From: Afipia massiliensis
GTDB taxonomy: Bacteria; Pseudomonadota; Alphaproteobacteria; Rhizobiales; Xanthobacteraceae
Direction: 5' to 3'
DNA length: 64,000 nt
Assembly (NCBI RefSeq): GCF_014203115.1
Contig: NZ_JACHIJ010000004.1
Location: 593,566 to 657,565, forward strand
Positions 1 to 8,862 of this stretch are shown here, piece by piece (the stretch's first letter is position 1; every line of letters begins with the position of its first letter). Made by a program: the position numbers and the translations under genes. The notes under the pieces were generated by a model. It saw only the letters and a list, made by a program, of their open reading frames with translations, was not told the DNA's origin and did no database searches.

Positions 1-318
1 CCCGGCGACGCCACGCTCGGAATCCGGCCGGAGGACTTCGCACTGGCCGGCGCAGCGGCACCCCAGGGCCTCATGCTTGAACTCATGGTCGATGCCATCG
101 AGCGGGTCGGCGCTGAGACCTACGTTTACGGCACCAGACCGCGCGCCAACGGCGGTCCAACCGTCAGCGCCAGGCCCGGCGAATTGCCGCCTGGCGAGAT
201 CATCGTCCGGCTACCCGGCGAGGCGGCTCCCGCCATCGGCGAGCGGATCAAGGTTTCCGCGCTGCGGGACAAGCTGCACCTGTTCAGCCCCGACGGCCGC
301 AGCCGGATCGGCGACTAG
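1..318 (+). CDS. ABC transporter ATP-binding protein, C-terminal part (UgpC/MalK type)
   Basis: Only the last 105 residues lie in the window; the reading frame is open from base 1. They begin with [10 protein letters not shown], the usual start of the TOBE domain that follows the ATPase domain in CUT1 sugar and glycerol-3-phosphate importers (UgpC, MalK). The rest reads as TOBE strands ([27 protein letters not shown]) and closes with [14 protein letters not shown], typical of this family. In such importers the ATPase energises a two-permease pore and the TOBE domain takes part in regulation. The Walker motifs lie upstream of base 1, so the substrate cannot be decided. It ends about 160 bp before the next gene. 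Confidence 0.85.
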   Translation, partial: PGDATLGIRPEDFALAGAAAPQGLMLELMVDAIERVGAETYVYGTRPRANGGPTVSARPGELPPGEIIVRLPGEAAPAIGERIKVSALRDKLHLFSPDGRSRIGD

Positions 319-392
319 CCGGATTCATCCCCTGTTTACGGGCGGTTAGGGGTTCTTGAACAACGCAAAAGACATCGCCATATTTGTTTCAA

Positions 393-476
393 CCGGCAGG
401 CCGCAAGGCTGCCGGGAACCCAGGAAGGAGTGCCGCAAGGGCTCCAACCCAAAGTCGCTTCGAGAGGACTTTGTGA
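393..476 (+). promoter_or_regulatory. ROSE-like RNA thermometer leader
   Basis: Three consecutive hairpins precede the Hsp20 start codon. The first is CCGGCAG/CTGCCGG around a GCAA loop (393-415), the second GGAG/CTCC closed by GCAA (427-444). The third (452-472) pairs AAGTC with GACTT and puts TCGCT opposite the AGAGGA ribosome binding site. TYGCT facing the Shine-Dalgarno sequence is the signature of ROSE elements, which repress small heat-shock genes at low temperature in Bradyrhizobium and relatives. Assignment is by motif and position; folding was not computed. Confidence 0.75.
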
Positions 477-902
477 ATGTCTCGTGTTCCTTCACTATCG
501 AGTCCGTTCCTTTTGGGATTCGACGAGATTGAGCGTGCGCTCGATCGCGTCGTGAAAGGTGCAGACGGTTATCCTCCTTACAACATCGAGCGGTGTGGCC
601 GTGACGAAGGCCAGCCCGAACGCCTGCGGATCACGCTGGCGGTCGCCGGATTTACCCGCGACCAACTCGATGTAACCACTGAGGAAAACCAGCTCGTGAT
701 CCGGGGCCGCCAGCAGGACGACAAGACCCGGCAGTACATCCACCGCGGCATCGCCGCGCGTCATTTCCAGCGCACATTCGTGCTGGCTGACGGGATGTAT
801 GTCATCGGCGCTGACCTGAAGAATGGCCTGCTGTCGATCGATCTGGCTCGTCCCGAGCCTGAACGGGTCGTTAAGACGATAGCCATCAATGAGCACGAAT
901 AA
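477..902 (+). CDS. Hsp20/alpha-crystallin small heat shock protein
   Basis: 141-residue class A small heat-shock protein, an ATP-independent holdase that binds unfolding cytoplasmic proteins. The N-terminal arm reads PFLLGFDEIERALDR, as in IbpA and rhizobial HspA-type proteins. The alpha-crystallin domain (about 45-130) contains YNIERCG, RITLAVAGFTRDQLDV and the diagnostic ADLKNGLLSIDL (G-x-L). The length is normal. The ATG at 477 sits 9 bases after AGAGGA, which is masked in the predicted ROSE hairpin, so translation is probably induced by heat. The DUF1150 gene follows 49 bp later, an arrangement usual in Bradyrhizobiaceae. Confidence 0.92.
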   Translation: MSRVPSLSSPFLLGFDEIERALDRVVKGADGYPPYNIERCGRDEGQPERLRITLAVAGFTRDQLDVTTEENQLVIRGRQQDDKTRQYIHRGIAARHFQRTFVLADGMYVIGADLKNGLLSIDLARPEPERVVKTIAINEHE

Positions 903-951
903 TGGAACGGAAGCGGACTCGACCGCTTAACAACTGTAAGGAGTCGAGACC

Positions 952-1212
952 ATGACTGGTAATGTCATCTTCGAACCCGCCGTCTCGCTTGAGGCGCTGG
1001 CAACTCTGGGCGAAGGCCACATCGCCTACGTCAAACAGATTCGCTCGGAAGACGTGCCGGGACTTTTCCCGCAGGCGCCGCAGATCGCGCCCGGCCTGAA
1101 GCTGTTCGCGCTTCATGCTGCCGACGGCACGCCGATCATGCTCACCGACAGCCGCGAAGCGGCGATCGCGAATGCATGGAGCAACGAGTTAGAGACCGTC
1201 AGCGTCCACTGA
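952..1212 (+). CDS. DUF1150 family protein
   Basis: 86-residue acidic protein with a good ribosome binding site (AAGGAG, 9 bases before ATG). Residues such as LGEGHIAYVKQIRSEDV and LFALHAADGTPIMLTDSRE match the short DUF1150 family of alphaproteobacteria, which commonly follows an hsp20 gene. No signal peptide or membrane segment is visible. The function is unknown; its place behind a thermosensor-controlled chaperone and ahead of a strong terminator suggests joint heat-shock expression. Confidence 0.85.
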   Translation: MTGNVIFEPAVSLEALATLGEGHIAYVKQIRSEDVPGLFPQAPQIAPGLKLFALHAADGTPIMLTDSREAAIANAWSNELETVSVH

Positions 1213-1253
1213 GCCCGCGCAGGCTGCGCAGGTGACGTGTGACGATCTAAACG

Positions 1254-1288
1254 AAGCGGCAGCGCGGCGAGCGCTGCCGCTTTATTTT
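1254..1288 (+). terminator. Rho-independent terminator after DUF1150
   Basis: Perfect stem AAGCGGCAGCGC / GCGCTGCCGCTT with a GGCGA loop, followed by TTATTTTT. It lies 41 bp after the DUF1150 stop codon and closes the Hsp20-DUF1150 transcript. Confidence 0.9.
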
Positions 1289-2277
1289 TGGGTTCACCTT
1301 TGCCACTCGGTGTTTCCCGTTGTTGCCAGCGTCGCTGGCGTAGCCGATGGATTGCGTTCGCGCCGATGCTGCTGACGCTTGAGGCATCCCAGCATCGGCA
1401 TTTCCAGATTCGATTTTCAAACAGCCCTTATCATTCACGTACGCGTCTACGTTCTCGCGCATTGCGCGAGGTGAGCTTTTAGTCTTGCCCCTGAAAACGA
1501 GGGGCATGGAGCGCCGCGAGGCGCGCCTTGTCTTGTTTCGCTTCCGGCACCGCTTGCGAGGCGATGTGTTTCCGGAAGCGCATCGCCTTGCGGCGCTCCA
1601 TTGCGGGATTTTGGGCGAGGGGACCGTACTTCCGGGTGAGGATGGGGGAGAAACTCGCCCCTGATCCGGCCGGCTTTCGCCGCCTTCATCCCCGCCGCGT
1701 CCAGCCGCGAACGGCAGAGCCACATAGTTGGCCCGGACGGTGACCCCAGCCTCCCGGACGCGTGGTTGCGAACCACGCGCGCAGGCGCCGCATCCTGCTC
1801 CGCTTCAAAGCGCCCTCGAGAAGCGCCCCTCACGAACAGGACGTCTCGAACATATGAGCGGTCCAGAGCGCGGGGATTGCTATCCCCATCACGAAATGTT
1901 GCAGGTCGGACAGCCGTGCCGCGGATGGCGCGAGCGAAATGCGAGTTGCGCGCGCTCGCCATTATCCGCCGTCATTCCGGGCGCGCGTTTGCGCGAACCC
2001 GAATCCACGGCCGCTCGAATCAGATTCCGGCAGCATGGATTCCGGGCCTGCGCCAAGCGGCGCATCCCGGAATGACGAGAAAAGTAGCCACGCTTCTCGC
2101 CGGGACGACATCGAATGCTCCGCGACATCCCGTCTTAGCCATATCGCGGATGAAGTCGCAGCCCGGATAAGCGCGGCAGAATCCGGGGCGGCGTCCGGTG
2201 CTCATCCGGATTACACTTTGCACCGGGCTACGCTTGCAGGATTTCTTCGGTCGTCGAAATGGCGTGCGATGCTGGAT
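1289..2277. other. About 1 kb intergenic region without a recognisable gene
   Basis: Several reading frames are open here but none gives a recognisable protein; they are rich in Arg, Ala and Pro as expected from random GC-rich DNA, and none has a convincing ribosome binding site. Visible structure: arms GGAGCGCCGC...CG (near 1506) and CGGCGCTCC (near 1592) about 75 bp apart, and a REP-like palindrome at 1970-2077. It may be decayed coding or mobile DNA. Confidence 0.5.
1970..2077. repeat. REP-like inverted repeat (CGTCATTCCGGG type)
   Basis: The left arm starts CGTCATTCCGGGCGCGCG and the right arm ends CGCATCCCGGAATGACG, with inner arms ATTCC/GGAAT. It is one of several dispersed palindrome families in the window. 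It lies upstream of the end of ptsN, in noncoding DNA. Confidence 0.75.
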
Positions 2278-2739
2278 TTAAGCCGCCGTCGCGGGCGGCA
2301 GCGCCAGCACCGAATACAGCGCTTGCGCGTCCTTCGATGCGCGCAGCTTCTTGGCGATGTCCTGATCGCGCAGCAGCCGCGCAATCCGCGCCAGCGCCTT
2401 CAGGTGATCTGCGCCGGCACCTTCGGGAGCCAGCAGCAGGAACACCAGATCGACCGGCTGGCCGTCCATCGCCTCAAAATCGATCGGACGATCCAGCCGC
2501 GCGAACAGACCCGACAGCTTGTCGAGTTTCGGCAGCTTGCCGTGCGGGATCGCCACGCCATAGCCGACGGCGGTGGTTCCCAGTTTTTCGCGCTGGAGAA
2601 GCACCTCGAAAATCGACCGTTCATTTTGTCCGGTCAGAACAGCGGCGCGCGCCGCAAGCTCCTGAAGCGCCTGCTTCTTGCTGTTGACTTTCAAAGCAGG
2701 AAGAATCGCCTCCGGTGCGACCAGATCGGTAATCGTCAT
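2278..2739 (-). CDS. ptsN: Nitrogen-regulatory PTS EIIA component PtsN (EIIA-Ntr)
   Basis: 153-residue EIIA domain of the fructose/mannitol family, the terminal phospho-acceptor of the nitrogen PTS (EI-Ntr, NPr, EIIA-Ntr) that signals nitrogen and carbon state and affects K+ transport and kinases. The phosphorylatable histidine is His66 in GVAIPHGK, and LVFLLLAPEGAGADHLKAL is the conserved C-terminal core. Start ATG at 2739. It is the last gene of the minus-strand series rpoN-hpf-ptsN, the standard proteobacterial order, and lies 139 bp after the hpf stop. Confidence 0.95.
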   Translation of the reverse strand: MTITDLVAPEAILPALKVNSKKQALQELAARAAVLTGQNERSIFEVLLQREKLGTTAVGYGVAIPHGKLPKLDKLSGLFARLDRPIDFEAMDGQPVDLVFLLLAPEGAGADHLKALARIARLLRDQDIAKKLRASKDAQALYSVLALPPATAA

Positions 2740-2878
2740 GGAGCGTTCCGAGGATAAGTTAAGCCGTTGGTATACTTATTAAATCGGTCTTTGACCGGGC
2801 GACGTCAAGGGCCCTGTGAGCCCACTATGGCCCGCGTCCCTGAAAGGCGGCGGACCATAGTTAGGCTTATTCGGGGCG

Positions 2879-3505
2879 TCAATGGCGAGCCGGCTCGCCG
2901 ATCATAGGAGGATCGACCCAACCGACGTTCCCGTCCGGCCGCCGGTAGATGATGTTCACCCGTCCGCTGCTGCCGTGCTGGAACACCATGACCGGCGCAC
3001 CGGTCAAATCGAGTTCCATGACCGCCTCGCTCACCGAGTACCGCTTCAGCGACGTCGTCGCCTCGGCGATGATGACGGGATTGAATTCGTTGGCATCCTC
3101 GTCTTCGTGCGACGGGGCTTCGATCACATAACTCGGCGCGTCCAGCGCCGCACCGTTGAGATCGGACAACGCAGCGGATGCCGCATGTGACTTGCGCGCC
3201 GAGCGATCCTTCAGACGGCTCTTGTAGCGGCGCAAACGTTTCTCGATCAGCAGCAGCGCCTGGTCCGCACTGACATAAGCATCGGCGGCTATCGAATCCG
3301 CTTCAAGCGTGATTCCCGAATCCAGATGAAGCGAGCAATCGGTACGAAAGCCGAAGCCATCCTTGCTGAGCGTGATGTGGCCCGAGTAGTTGCCGTCGAA
3401 ATATTTTCGCAGCACTTCGTCCGTGCGTTCGCTCACGCGATCACGAAGGGCTTCACCGACGCTGATGCTTTTACCAGAGACCCGGAGTGTCATGACGTTC
3501 CTCAC
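2879..3505 (-). CDS. hpf: Ribosome hibernation promoting factor, long form
   Basis: 208-residue long-type HPF. The N-terminal domain (1-105) is YfiA/HPF-like: MTLRVSGKSISVGEALRDRV, GHITLSKDGFGFRTDCSLH, ADAYVSADQALLLIEKRLRRYKSR. A charged linker follows, then the C-terminal dimerisation domain (about 145-205) with LKRYSVSEAVMELDLTGAPVMVF and IIYRRPDGNVGWVDP. Long HPF alone pairs 70S ribosomes into inactive 100S dimers in stationary phase. It lies 57 bp after rpoN, consistent with the usual rpoN-hpf-ptsN unit. Confidence 0.94.
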   Translation of the reverse strand: MRNVMTLRVSGKSISVGEALRDRVSERTDEVLRKYFDGNYSGHITLSKDGFGFRTDCSLHLDSGITLEADSIAADAYVSADQALLLIEKRLRRYKSRLKDRSARKSHAASAALSDLNGAALDAPSYVIEAPSHEDEDANEFNPVIIAEATTSLKRYSVSEAVMELDLTGAPVMVFQHGSSGRVNIIYRRPDGNVGWVDPPMIGEPARH

Positions 3506-3562
3506 TTGCTTCTTCGGACTTGCAGTTCGGATGAGGGAGCGTTCCGCTTCTTGACCTCGCAG

Positions 3563-5203
3563 TCAAGCGGTAGCTGTGTCGCGGGACCTGTCCACGGCCG
3601 GAGCGGCCGACGTCAATGCTGTACCGAGCATGCTCTGCTTGTCGCGGCGGCGTTGCACGGACGAGGGAATACGCATGGCTTCACGATACTTCGCTACCGT
3701 GCGCCGGGCTATATCAATGCCGTCGGCATGCAATCGTTCCACGATGGTATCGTCCGACAGGATGGCCGTAGGGCTTTCCGCATCGATCAGCAGTTTGATG
3801 CGGTGCCGCACAGCTTCGGCGGAATGCGCATCCCCGCCGTCCGCCGAGGCGATCGACGCGGTAAAGAAGTACTTGAGTTCGAACGTGCCCCGGTTGGTCG
3901 CCATGTATTTGTTCGCGGTCACCCGCGAAACAGTCGATTCGTGCATCTGGATGGCGTCGGCGACGGCTTTCAGATTGAGCGGACGCAGGTGCGCCACGCC
4001 CTGCGTGAAAAATCCGTCCTGCTGGCGAACGATTTCTGTCGCGACCTTCAGGATCGTCCGCGCGCGCTGGTCGAGCGCGCGCACCAGCCACGTCGCATTC
4101 TGCAGGCAATCGGTGAAATAGGATTTGTCACCATCCTTGCGGATGGTTTTGGACAGTTGCGAATAGTAAACCTGATTGACCAAAACTTTCGGCAAAGTGT
4201 CGCTGTTGAGCTCGACATGCCAGCCGCCGTCCGGACCTGGGCGAACGTAGACGTCTGGCACAACGCTCTGGGTCTTGGCCGATCCGAATTTCAGGCCGGG
4301 CTTCGGATTGAGATGGCGGATTTCACCGATCATGTCGGCGATGTCTTCGTCATCAACACCGCAGATTTTTCTTAAAGAAGCGATGTCGCGTTTCGCAAGC
4401 AGATCGAGATTCTCGATCAGCGCCTGCATCGCGGGATCGTAACGGTCGCGCTCGCGCAACTGGATCGCAAGGCATTCGCTCAGGTTGCGCGCACAGACAC
4501 CGGGCGGATCGAACTTCTGCAGAACCGCAAGCACCGCTTCGACCTCTTCGCGCGACGTACCCAGCTTCTCGTCCGCGTCCCCGAGATCGGCAGGCACGTA
4601 GCCGGCGTCGTCGACGAGATCGATCAGATACTGTCCGATCATGCGGCGCATCGGATCCGGAAATGCAACCGCCAACTGCTCGGCGAGGTGCCCGCTGAGC
4701 GTCGTCTCTGCCGCGACAAAGGCTTCGAGATTGTAATCGTCGTCGTTCGACGCGCCGCCGCCCCACTCGGTATAGGCGGTTGGCGCGGCATCCTGCGCGT
4801 TGCGCGCGGCGGCGTCCGCAGGCTCCTCCGGAAACACGTTCTCCATGCCGGTATCGAGGGTCTGCTCGATCTCTGTGCGGGTCCCGAGATCGGGCGCCAT
4901 CCATTCCTCGGCGCCGGGCTCGAAGCCATCGCCGGAGCGTTCGCCGTCGGCACCCGATGAGAATTCCGCACCGTCGGAAAAATCCGCGCCGTCGCCTTCC
5001 GCATGGGCGGCGGCGGGCTCGCCATGATCGGGAGCGCCGTCCTGATTGGCGCGCTCGAGCAACGGGTTGCGCTCAAGCTCATCCTCGACGAACGCCACGA
5101 GGTCGAGATTCGACAACTGCAGCAGCTTGATCGCCTGCATCAGCTGCGGCGTCATCACCAGCGACTGCGACTGGCGGAACTCTAATCTCTGCGTCAGCGC
5201 CAT
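3563..5203 (-). CDS. rpoN: RNA polymerase sigma-54 factor RpoN
   Basis: 546 residues. Region I is Gln/Leu-rich (LTQRLEFRQSQSLVMTPQLM, then LLQLSNLDLVAFVEDELERN) and contacts enhancer-binding activators. An acidic region II spans about 60-160. The core-binding domain includes FDPPGVCARNLSECLAIQL and HLNPKPGLKFG. The helix-turn-helix QMHESTVSRVTANKYM and the RpoN box ARRTVAKYRE (499-508) bind the -12/-24 promoter elements. RpoN directs nitrogen, C4-dicarboxylate and often nitrogen-fixation genes. It follows lptB by 130 bp on the same strand. All signature elements are intact. Confidence 0.97.
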   Translation of the reverse strand: MALTQRLEFRQSQSLVMTPQLMQAIKLLQLSNLDLVAFVEDELERNPLLERANQDGAPDHGEPAAAHAEGDGADFSDGAEFSSGADGERSGDGFEPGAEEWMAPDLGTRTEIEQTLDTGMENVFPEEPADAAARNAQDAAPTAYTEWGGGASNDDDYNLEAFVAAETTLSGHLAEQLAVAFPDPMRRMIGQYLIDLVDDAGYVPADLGDADEKLGTSREEVEAVLAVLQKFDPPGVCARNLSECLAIQLRERDRYDPAMQALIENLDLLAKRDIASLRKICGVDDEDIADMIGEIRHLNPKPGLKFGSAKTQSVVPDVYVRPGPDGGWHVELNSDTLPKVLVNQVYYSQLSKTIRKDGDKSYFTDCLQNATWLVRALDQRARTILKVATEIVRQQDGFFTQGVAHLRPLNLKAVADAIQMHESTVSRVTANKYMATNRGTFELKYFFTASIASADGGDAHSAEAVRHRIKLLIDAESPTAILSDDTIVERLHADGIDIARRTVAKYREAMRIPSSVQRRRDKQSMLGTALTSAAPAVDRSRDTATA

Positions 5204-5333
5204 AAAAACCAGATCCGGTCCAAAAATTGGTCCGTTTCTTGCTTATACTTTTACTGAAAGCTTGTACACGGCTTGACGTTTCGAAAAATCGGGATACTGC
5301 GCCGCCCGCTCACCGATCGCAGATCAGGGTGAA

Positions 5334-6437
5334 TCAGAGCCGGAACTCTTCACCCAAGTAGAGCCGTCGCACGTCCGGATCGTTGACGATCTCGTCAGGG
5401 GTGCCCTCAGTCAGTACCTCCCCCGCGTAGACAATATAGGTGCGGTCGGTCAGGCCAAGCGTCTCGCGGACATTGTGGTCGGTGATCAGAACGCCGATGC
5501 CGCGCGCGGTGAGATGGCGCACCAGTTGCTGAATATCGCCGACCGCAATCGGATCGATGCCGGCGAATGGTTCGTCGAGCAGCATGTAGTTGGGACGCGA
5601 CGCCAGTGCGCGCGCGATTTCCACGCGCCGCCGCTCGCCGCCCGAGAGCGCGATCGACGGCGATTTCCGCAAGCGCGTGATGTTGAATTCGTCGAGCAGC
5701 GAATCCAGCTCGCGCTCGCGCTTGCGCTTGTCGGGCTCGACCACTTCCAGCACCGCGCGAATGTTGTCCTCGACCGACAGCCCGCGAAAGATCGATGCTT
5801 CCTGCGGCAGGTAACCGATCCCGAGCCGTGCGCGCTGATACATCGGCAGCTGCGTCACGTCGTGGCCGTCGAGTTCGACACGGCCGCGATCCGGCTTGAT
5901 GAGACCGGTGATCATGTAAAAGCAGGTGGTCTTGCCGGCGCCATTCGGCCCGAGAATACCGACAGCCTCGCCGCGCCGGACATAAATGCTGACGCCGTGC
6001 ACGATCTTGCGCGTCCCGAAACTCTTCTCGACGCCGTGAACGGCGAGATAACCCGAGTGCTGCGCACGTGGCGCTGTACCGTTGGCTGCGGCGCGGCTGC
6101 GCTGCGGGTTCTCGCGCGGCTTTTCCTTTGCAGTATCCCGCGCCAGGTTGCGCGGAATCGGCGGCGCATCGTGCGTGAATGCCGACGAGTCCTGCGGCGC
6201 GAGCGACGGTTCGCGGGGAGTTGCCGCGGCAACGGCTTCGCGCCTGAGCGGCGCGGTCTCGCGCGACGCCTCACGCGCAGCTATCGGCTTTTCGCCGGCG
6301 GCCGGTTTGAAGATGTCGCCCATCCGCGCCGCGAGCGCGGTAATGTCCTGACGCAGATCATCCTGGCGCGAACGCGCAAACCCCTGCCGTCCACGCCCCG
6401 GGCCTCGACGACGAAAGATGCGCAGGAGATCTACCAT
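5334..6437 (-). CDS. lptB: LPS export ABC transporter ATPase LptB with N-terminal extension
   Basis: Residues 129-367 are a canonical LptB: Walker A GPNGAGKT (163-170), Q-loop GYLPQEASIFRGLSVEDNIR, signature LSGGERRRVEIARAL, Walker B YMLLDEPFAGIDP and switch His in ITDHNVRETL. LptB powers extraction of lipopolysaccharide from the inner membrane by LptFG and its passage to LptC/LptA. Residues 1-128 are a Pro/Ala/Arg-rich, low-complexity extension absent from the usual 240-residue protein. An internal start near the conserved domain is possible, but no methionine exists between residue 40 and the ATPase core. lptA lies 110 bp upstream. Confidence 0.94.
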   Translation of the reverse strand: MVDLLRIFRRRGPGRGRQGFARSRQDDLRQDITALAARMGDIFKPAAGEKPIAAREASRETAPLRREAVAAATPREPSLAPQDSSAFTHDAPPIPRNLARDTAKEKPRENPQRSRAAANGTAPRAQHSGYLAVHGVEKSFGTRKIVHGVSIYVRRGEAVGILGPNGAGKTTCFYMITGLIKPDRGRVELDGHDVTQLPMYQRARLGIGYLPQEASIFRGLSVEDNIRAVLEVVEPDKRKRERELDSLLDEFNITRLRKSPSIALSGGERRRVEIARALASRPNYMLLDEPFAGIDPIAVGDIQQLVRHLTARGIGVLITDHNVRETLGLTDRTYIVYAGEVLTEGTPDEIVNDPDVRRLYLGEEFRL

Positions 6438-6547
6438 GCCCGCTTCAAATCAGCCCTTGGAGTGTTGCCTGAGCATGATGGAGCGAAGGCGCGTTGCCCA
6501 TCCCCAAATGTTCAGGGGCTGGGTGATACAGGCTCCCAGCATCCGGT

Positions 6548-7276
6548 TCAACTGTTGGGCTTCCGCGGAGGCGACAAGTCATTGAGTTTGAGCGGTTTTC
6601 CGGGCCCGCCAGGCACAGGCGTCGGCTGCGCACCGGCTGGGGCGCCGCCCGACTGCGACCCGTTCGGCGCGGCCTGAAACACACCCTGCACGCGTCCACT
6701 GTTCGATTCGACCCGGGAAATGCCCGTGGTCAGATCGACAACGAGGCGGTCGCCGCGCAGCACGTTCTTGTCCTTGGTCAGCAGCACATTGCCGTGCATC
6801 GTGACGGTGTTGGCGCGCATGTCGAATACGCCGCGATCACCGGTCACGGTCTGATCCTTCTGGGTGACGACGACGCCGCCTTGCGCCTCAAGCCGTTTGA
6901 TGGACGAACTGCCGGCGGGTCCGGGCGTCGATGTTTTCATCGCAGTCTTCTTGGGGCTGCTGGACTGATCGTTGTCGTAGAACACCACAAGCGTCTTGCA
7001 GAGCATGGTGGTGTCGCCCTGCACGACCTTTACATTGCCGCTGAACGTTGCCGCCTTGTCCTTGTCGCGCATCTCGAGTGAGGCAGCATCGATCTGAATC
7101 GGCTTGTCGCGGTTCTGCGAGAAACCCTGCATCGCGTTGGGCACGCCCGTCGCCGAACTCTGCGCATGCGCATCGCCCGCCGCACACAAAGCAGCGGCGA
7201 CCACCGCCGCGGACAAGACACGCGCGATGGTGTTGGCGTTGAAACCGTTGTGAATCTTCATCATCCGAAAAATCAT
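6548..7276 (-). CDS. lptA: Periplasmic LPS bridge protein LptA (OstA-like)
   Basis: 242 residues with an N-terminal signal (about 15-38, ending GDAHAQ). The OstA/LptA domain includes KPIQIDAASLEMRDKDKAATFSG, VVQGDTTMLCKTLVVFY, VVVTQKDQTVTGDRGVFDM and VLRGDRLVVDLTTGISRVE. It forms the periplasmic beta-jellyroll bridge that carries LPS between LptC and LptD. A Pro/Gly-rich tail follows. The ATG overlaps the lptC stop as ATGA, indicating translational coupling; ATG codons 12 and 15 bases downstream are alternative starts. Confidence 0.93.
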   Translation of the reverse strand: MIFRMMKIHNGFNANTIARVLSAAVVAAALCAAGDAHAQSSATGVPNAMQGFSQNRDKPIQIDAASLEMRDKDKAATFSGNVKVVQGDTTMLCKTLVVFYDNDQSSSPKKTAMKTSTPGPAGSSSIKRLEAQGGVVVTQKDQTVTGDRGVFDMRANTVTMHGNVLLTKDKNVLRGDRLVVDLTTGISRVESNSGRVQGVFQAAPNGSQSGGAPAGAQPTPVPGGPGKPLKLNDLSPPRKPNS

Positions 7277-7974
7277 TTCGCCGCGGCGTCCCGTGCGGGC
7301 GCCTGATTACCTGTCGCTGCATCCGTGGCTGGCTGGTCCGGAATCAGGATCATCGAGACACCGCCTTCAAAGCGCACCAGCGCGCCGTTTTCCGTGATTC
7401 TCAGACGATTCGCATCCAGCGTGCCGTTCAGCAGTTTCACCGCCACAGGCTGATCCGAGGACACCGTCCCGCCGCCGAGATCGACGTTAGCCTGCGTCAG
7501 CCGCGCCTCGTAGCCCGTGGTGGATTGCAGTAAGATGTTGTCTTTCAAATCCAGCAACTGGGTCTTGGTATTGAACAGGCCGTTGCGCGCGTCCATGGTG
7601 ATGCCTGTCCTGTCTTCCATCTGAACCTTGGCGCGCAGTTCGTGCAGTTCGACATTGTTCGGATTGGTCACGTCCTGCACCGCCGATTTGGCCCACAGTT
7701 CATAGGGCCGCTGATCCGGCGTGAAGCCTGCCAGGTGCGGCGAGTCCATCGTGATCTTGGTGCCGGACACGCCGAGCTTGCCGATGTCGATCGGCAGCTT
7801 TGAGAGAATCCGGAACGGATTGAACAGCGAGATGCCGATGATCGTCAGCATCGCGGCGGCCACCATCACCGGAACGGCCAGACGCATCTGGCGCACGCGG
7901 CGGCTGTGACGCTTCGCTTTCGCGTAGCGCGCATCCGCACCAGCCTGATAGCTCTGGCTCTGAACCGAGACCAA
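7273..7974 (-). CDS. lptC: LPS export protein LptC
   Basis: 233 residues. A basic cytoplasmic N-terminus (AKAKRHSRRVRQ) leads into one membrane segment (about 32-52, AVPVMVAAAMLTIIGISLF), then a periplasmic LptC domain with VSGTKITMDSPHLAGFTPD, YELWAKSAVQDVTNPN and GLFNTKTQLLDLKDNILLQS. LptC receives LPS from LptBFG and hands it to LptA. It is the first gene of the minus-strand cluster lptC-lptA-lptB-rpoN-hpf-ptsN; its promoter should lie in the 182 bp before it. Confidence 0.92.
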   Translation of the reverse strand: MVSVQSQSYQAGADARYAKAKRHSRRVRQMRLAVPVMVAAAMLTIIGISLFNPFRILSKLPIDIGKLGVSGTKITMDSPHLAGFTPDQRPYELWAKSAVQDVTNPNNVELHELRAKVQMEDRTGITMDARNGLFNTKTQLLDLKDNILLQSTTGYEARLTQANVDLGGGTVSSDQPVAVKLLNGTLDANRLRITENGALVRFEGGVSMILIPDQPATDAATGNQAPARDAAAK

Positions 7975-8156
7975 AATATGCTCCGAAGCGCCGGGGTGGC
8001 CCGGTCATTCTACGCCAATGACACGGCTTTTTGCAGCCTGGCATTTGTCACGCCTTACCAAGCACTTGATAACAAGCACTTGGCAAAGAGCAAAAAAGTG
8101 ACCGAAACCGGGCGAACCTCGCTGCAAAAGGCGAGATTGGGCCGCAAATGGCGGAA

Positions 8157-8771
8157 TTATGAATGCGCGAAAATATCGTCGTTTTCCCAACCCTGCAGGT
8201 CGAGTTTCGCGCGGGTGGGCAAAAACTGGAAACAGGCGGCGGCAAGCGCCTCCCGGTTCTCGCGCGCCAGCATGGCGTCGAGCTTCTCGCGCAGCGCGTG
8301 AAGATGCAGCACGTCGGACGCCGCATAGGCCAGTTGCGCGTCGGTCAGGGTTGCCGCGCCCCAGTCGCTCGATTGCTGCTGCTTCGACAAATCGACGCCG
8401 AGAACCTCGCGCACCAGATCCTTCAGGCCGTGGCGATCGGTGTAGGTGCGCACCAGCCGCGACACGATCTTGGTGCAGTAGACCGGCTCCGGCATCACGC
8501 CGAAGGCGTGAAACAGCACGGCGAGATCGAACCGCGCGAAATGAAAAATCTTGGTGATCTTCGGATCGCCGAGCAGCTTTTTCAGATTGGGCGCGTCGGA
8601 GTGACCGGCCGGAATCTGCACCACGTCCGCCGTGCCGTCGCCGTTCGACAACTGGATCACGCACAACCGGTCGCGATGCGGGTTGAGGCCCAGCGTCTCG
8701 GTGTCGATCGCCACCGACTGCGTGTAGCGCGAAAGATCCGGCAAGTCGCCGCGGTGCAGGCGGATGGTCAT
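8157..8771 (-). CDS. rnd: Ribonuclease D-like 3'-5' exonuclease
   Basis: 204-residue DEDDy exonuclease. Motif I is AIDTETLGLNP, motif II HFARFDLAVLFHAFG and motif III YAASDVLHLHALREKL, giving the four acidic metal ligands and the tyrosine. The HRDC domains of E. coli RNase D (375 residues) are absent, so this is the short alphaproteobacterial form. The family trims 3' ends of tRNA and other small RNAs in the cytoplasm. It is divided from lptC by a 182 bp gap on the same strand. Confidence 0.9.
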   Translation of the reverse strand: MTIRLHRGDLPDLSRYTQSVAIDTETLGLNPHRDRLCVIQLSNGDGTADVVQIPAGHSDAPNLKKLLGDPKITKIFHFARFDLAVLFHAFGVMPEPVYCTKIVSRLVRTYTDRHGLKDLVREVLGVDLSKQQQSSDWGAATLTDAQLAYAASDVLHLHALREKLDAMLARENREALAAACFQFLPTRAKLDLQGWENDDIFAHS

Positions 8772-8862
8772 GGTCTGTCAAAACCCTCGGTGCGCAGATT
8801 GTTCGAATCGATGGGCCTTAAACTATCGCCCAAATCCCCTGCCGACGAGGGGGAATGACCCG

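Noticed and set aside
1447..1962. 171-codon minus-strand frame and several overlapping frames in 1.25-2.2 kb
   Set aside because: Arg/Pro/Ala-rich translation in several frames at once, no ribosome binding site or recognisable motif.
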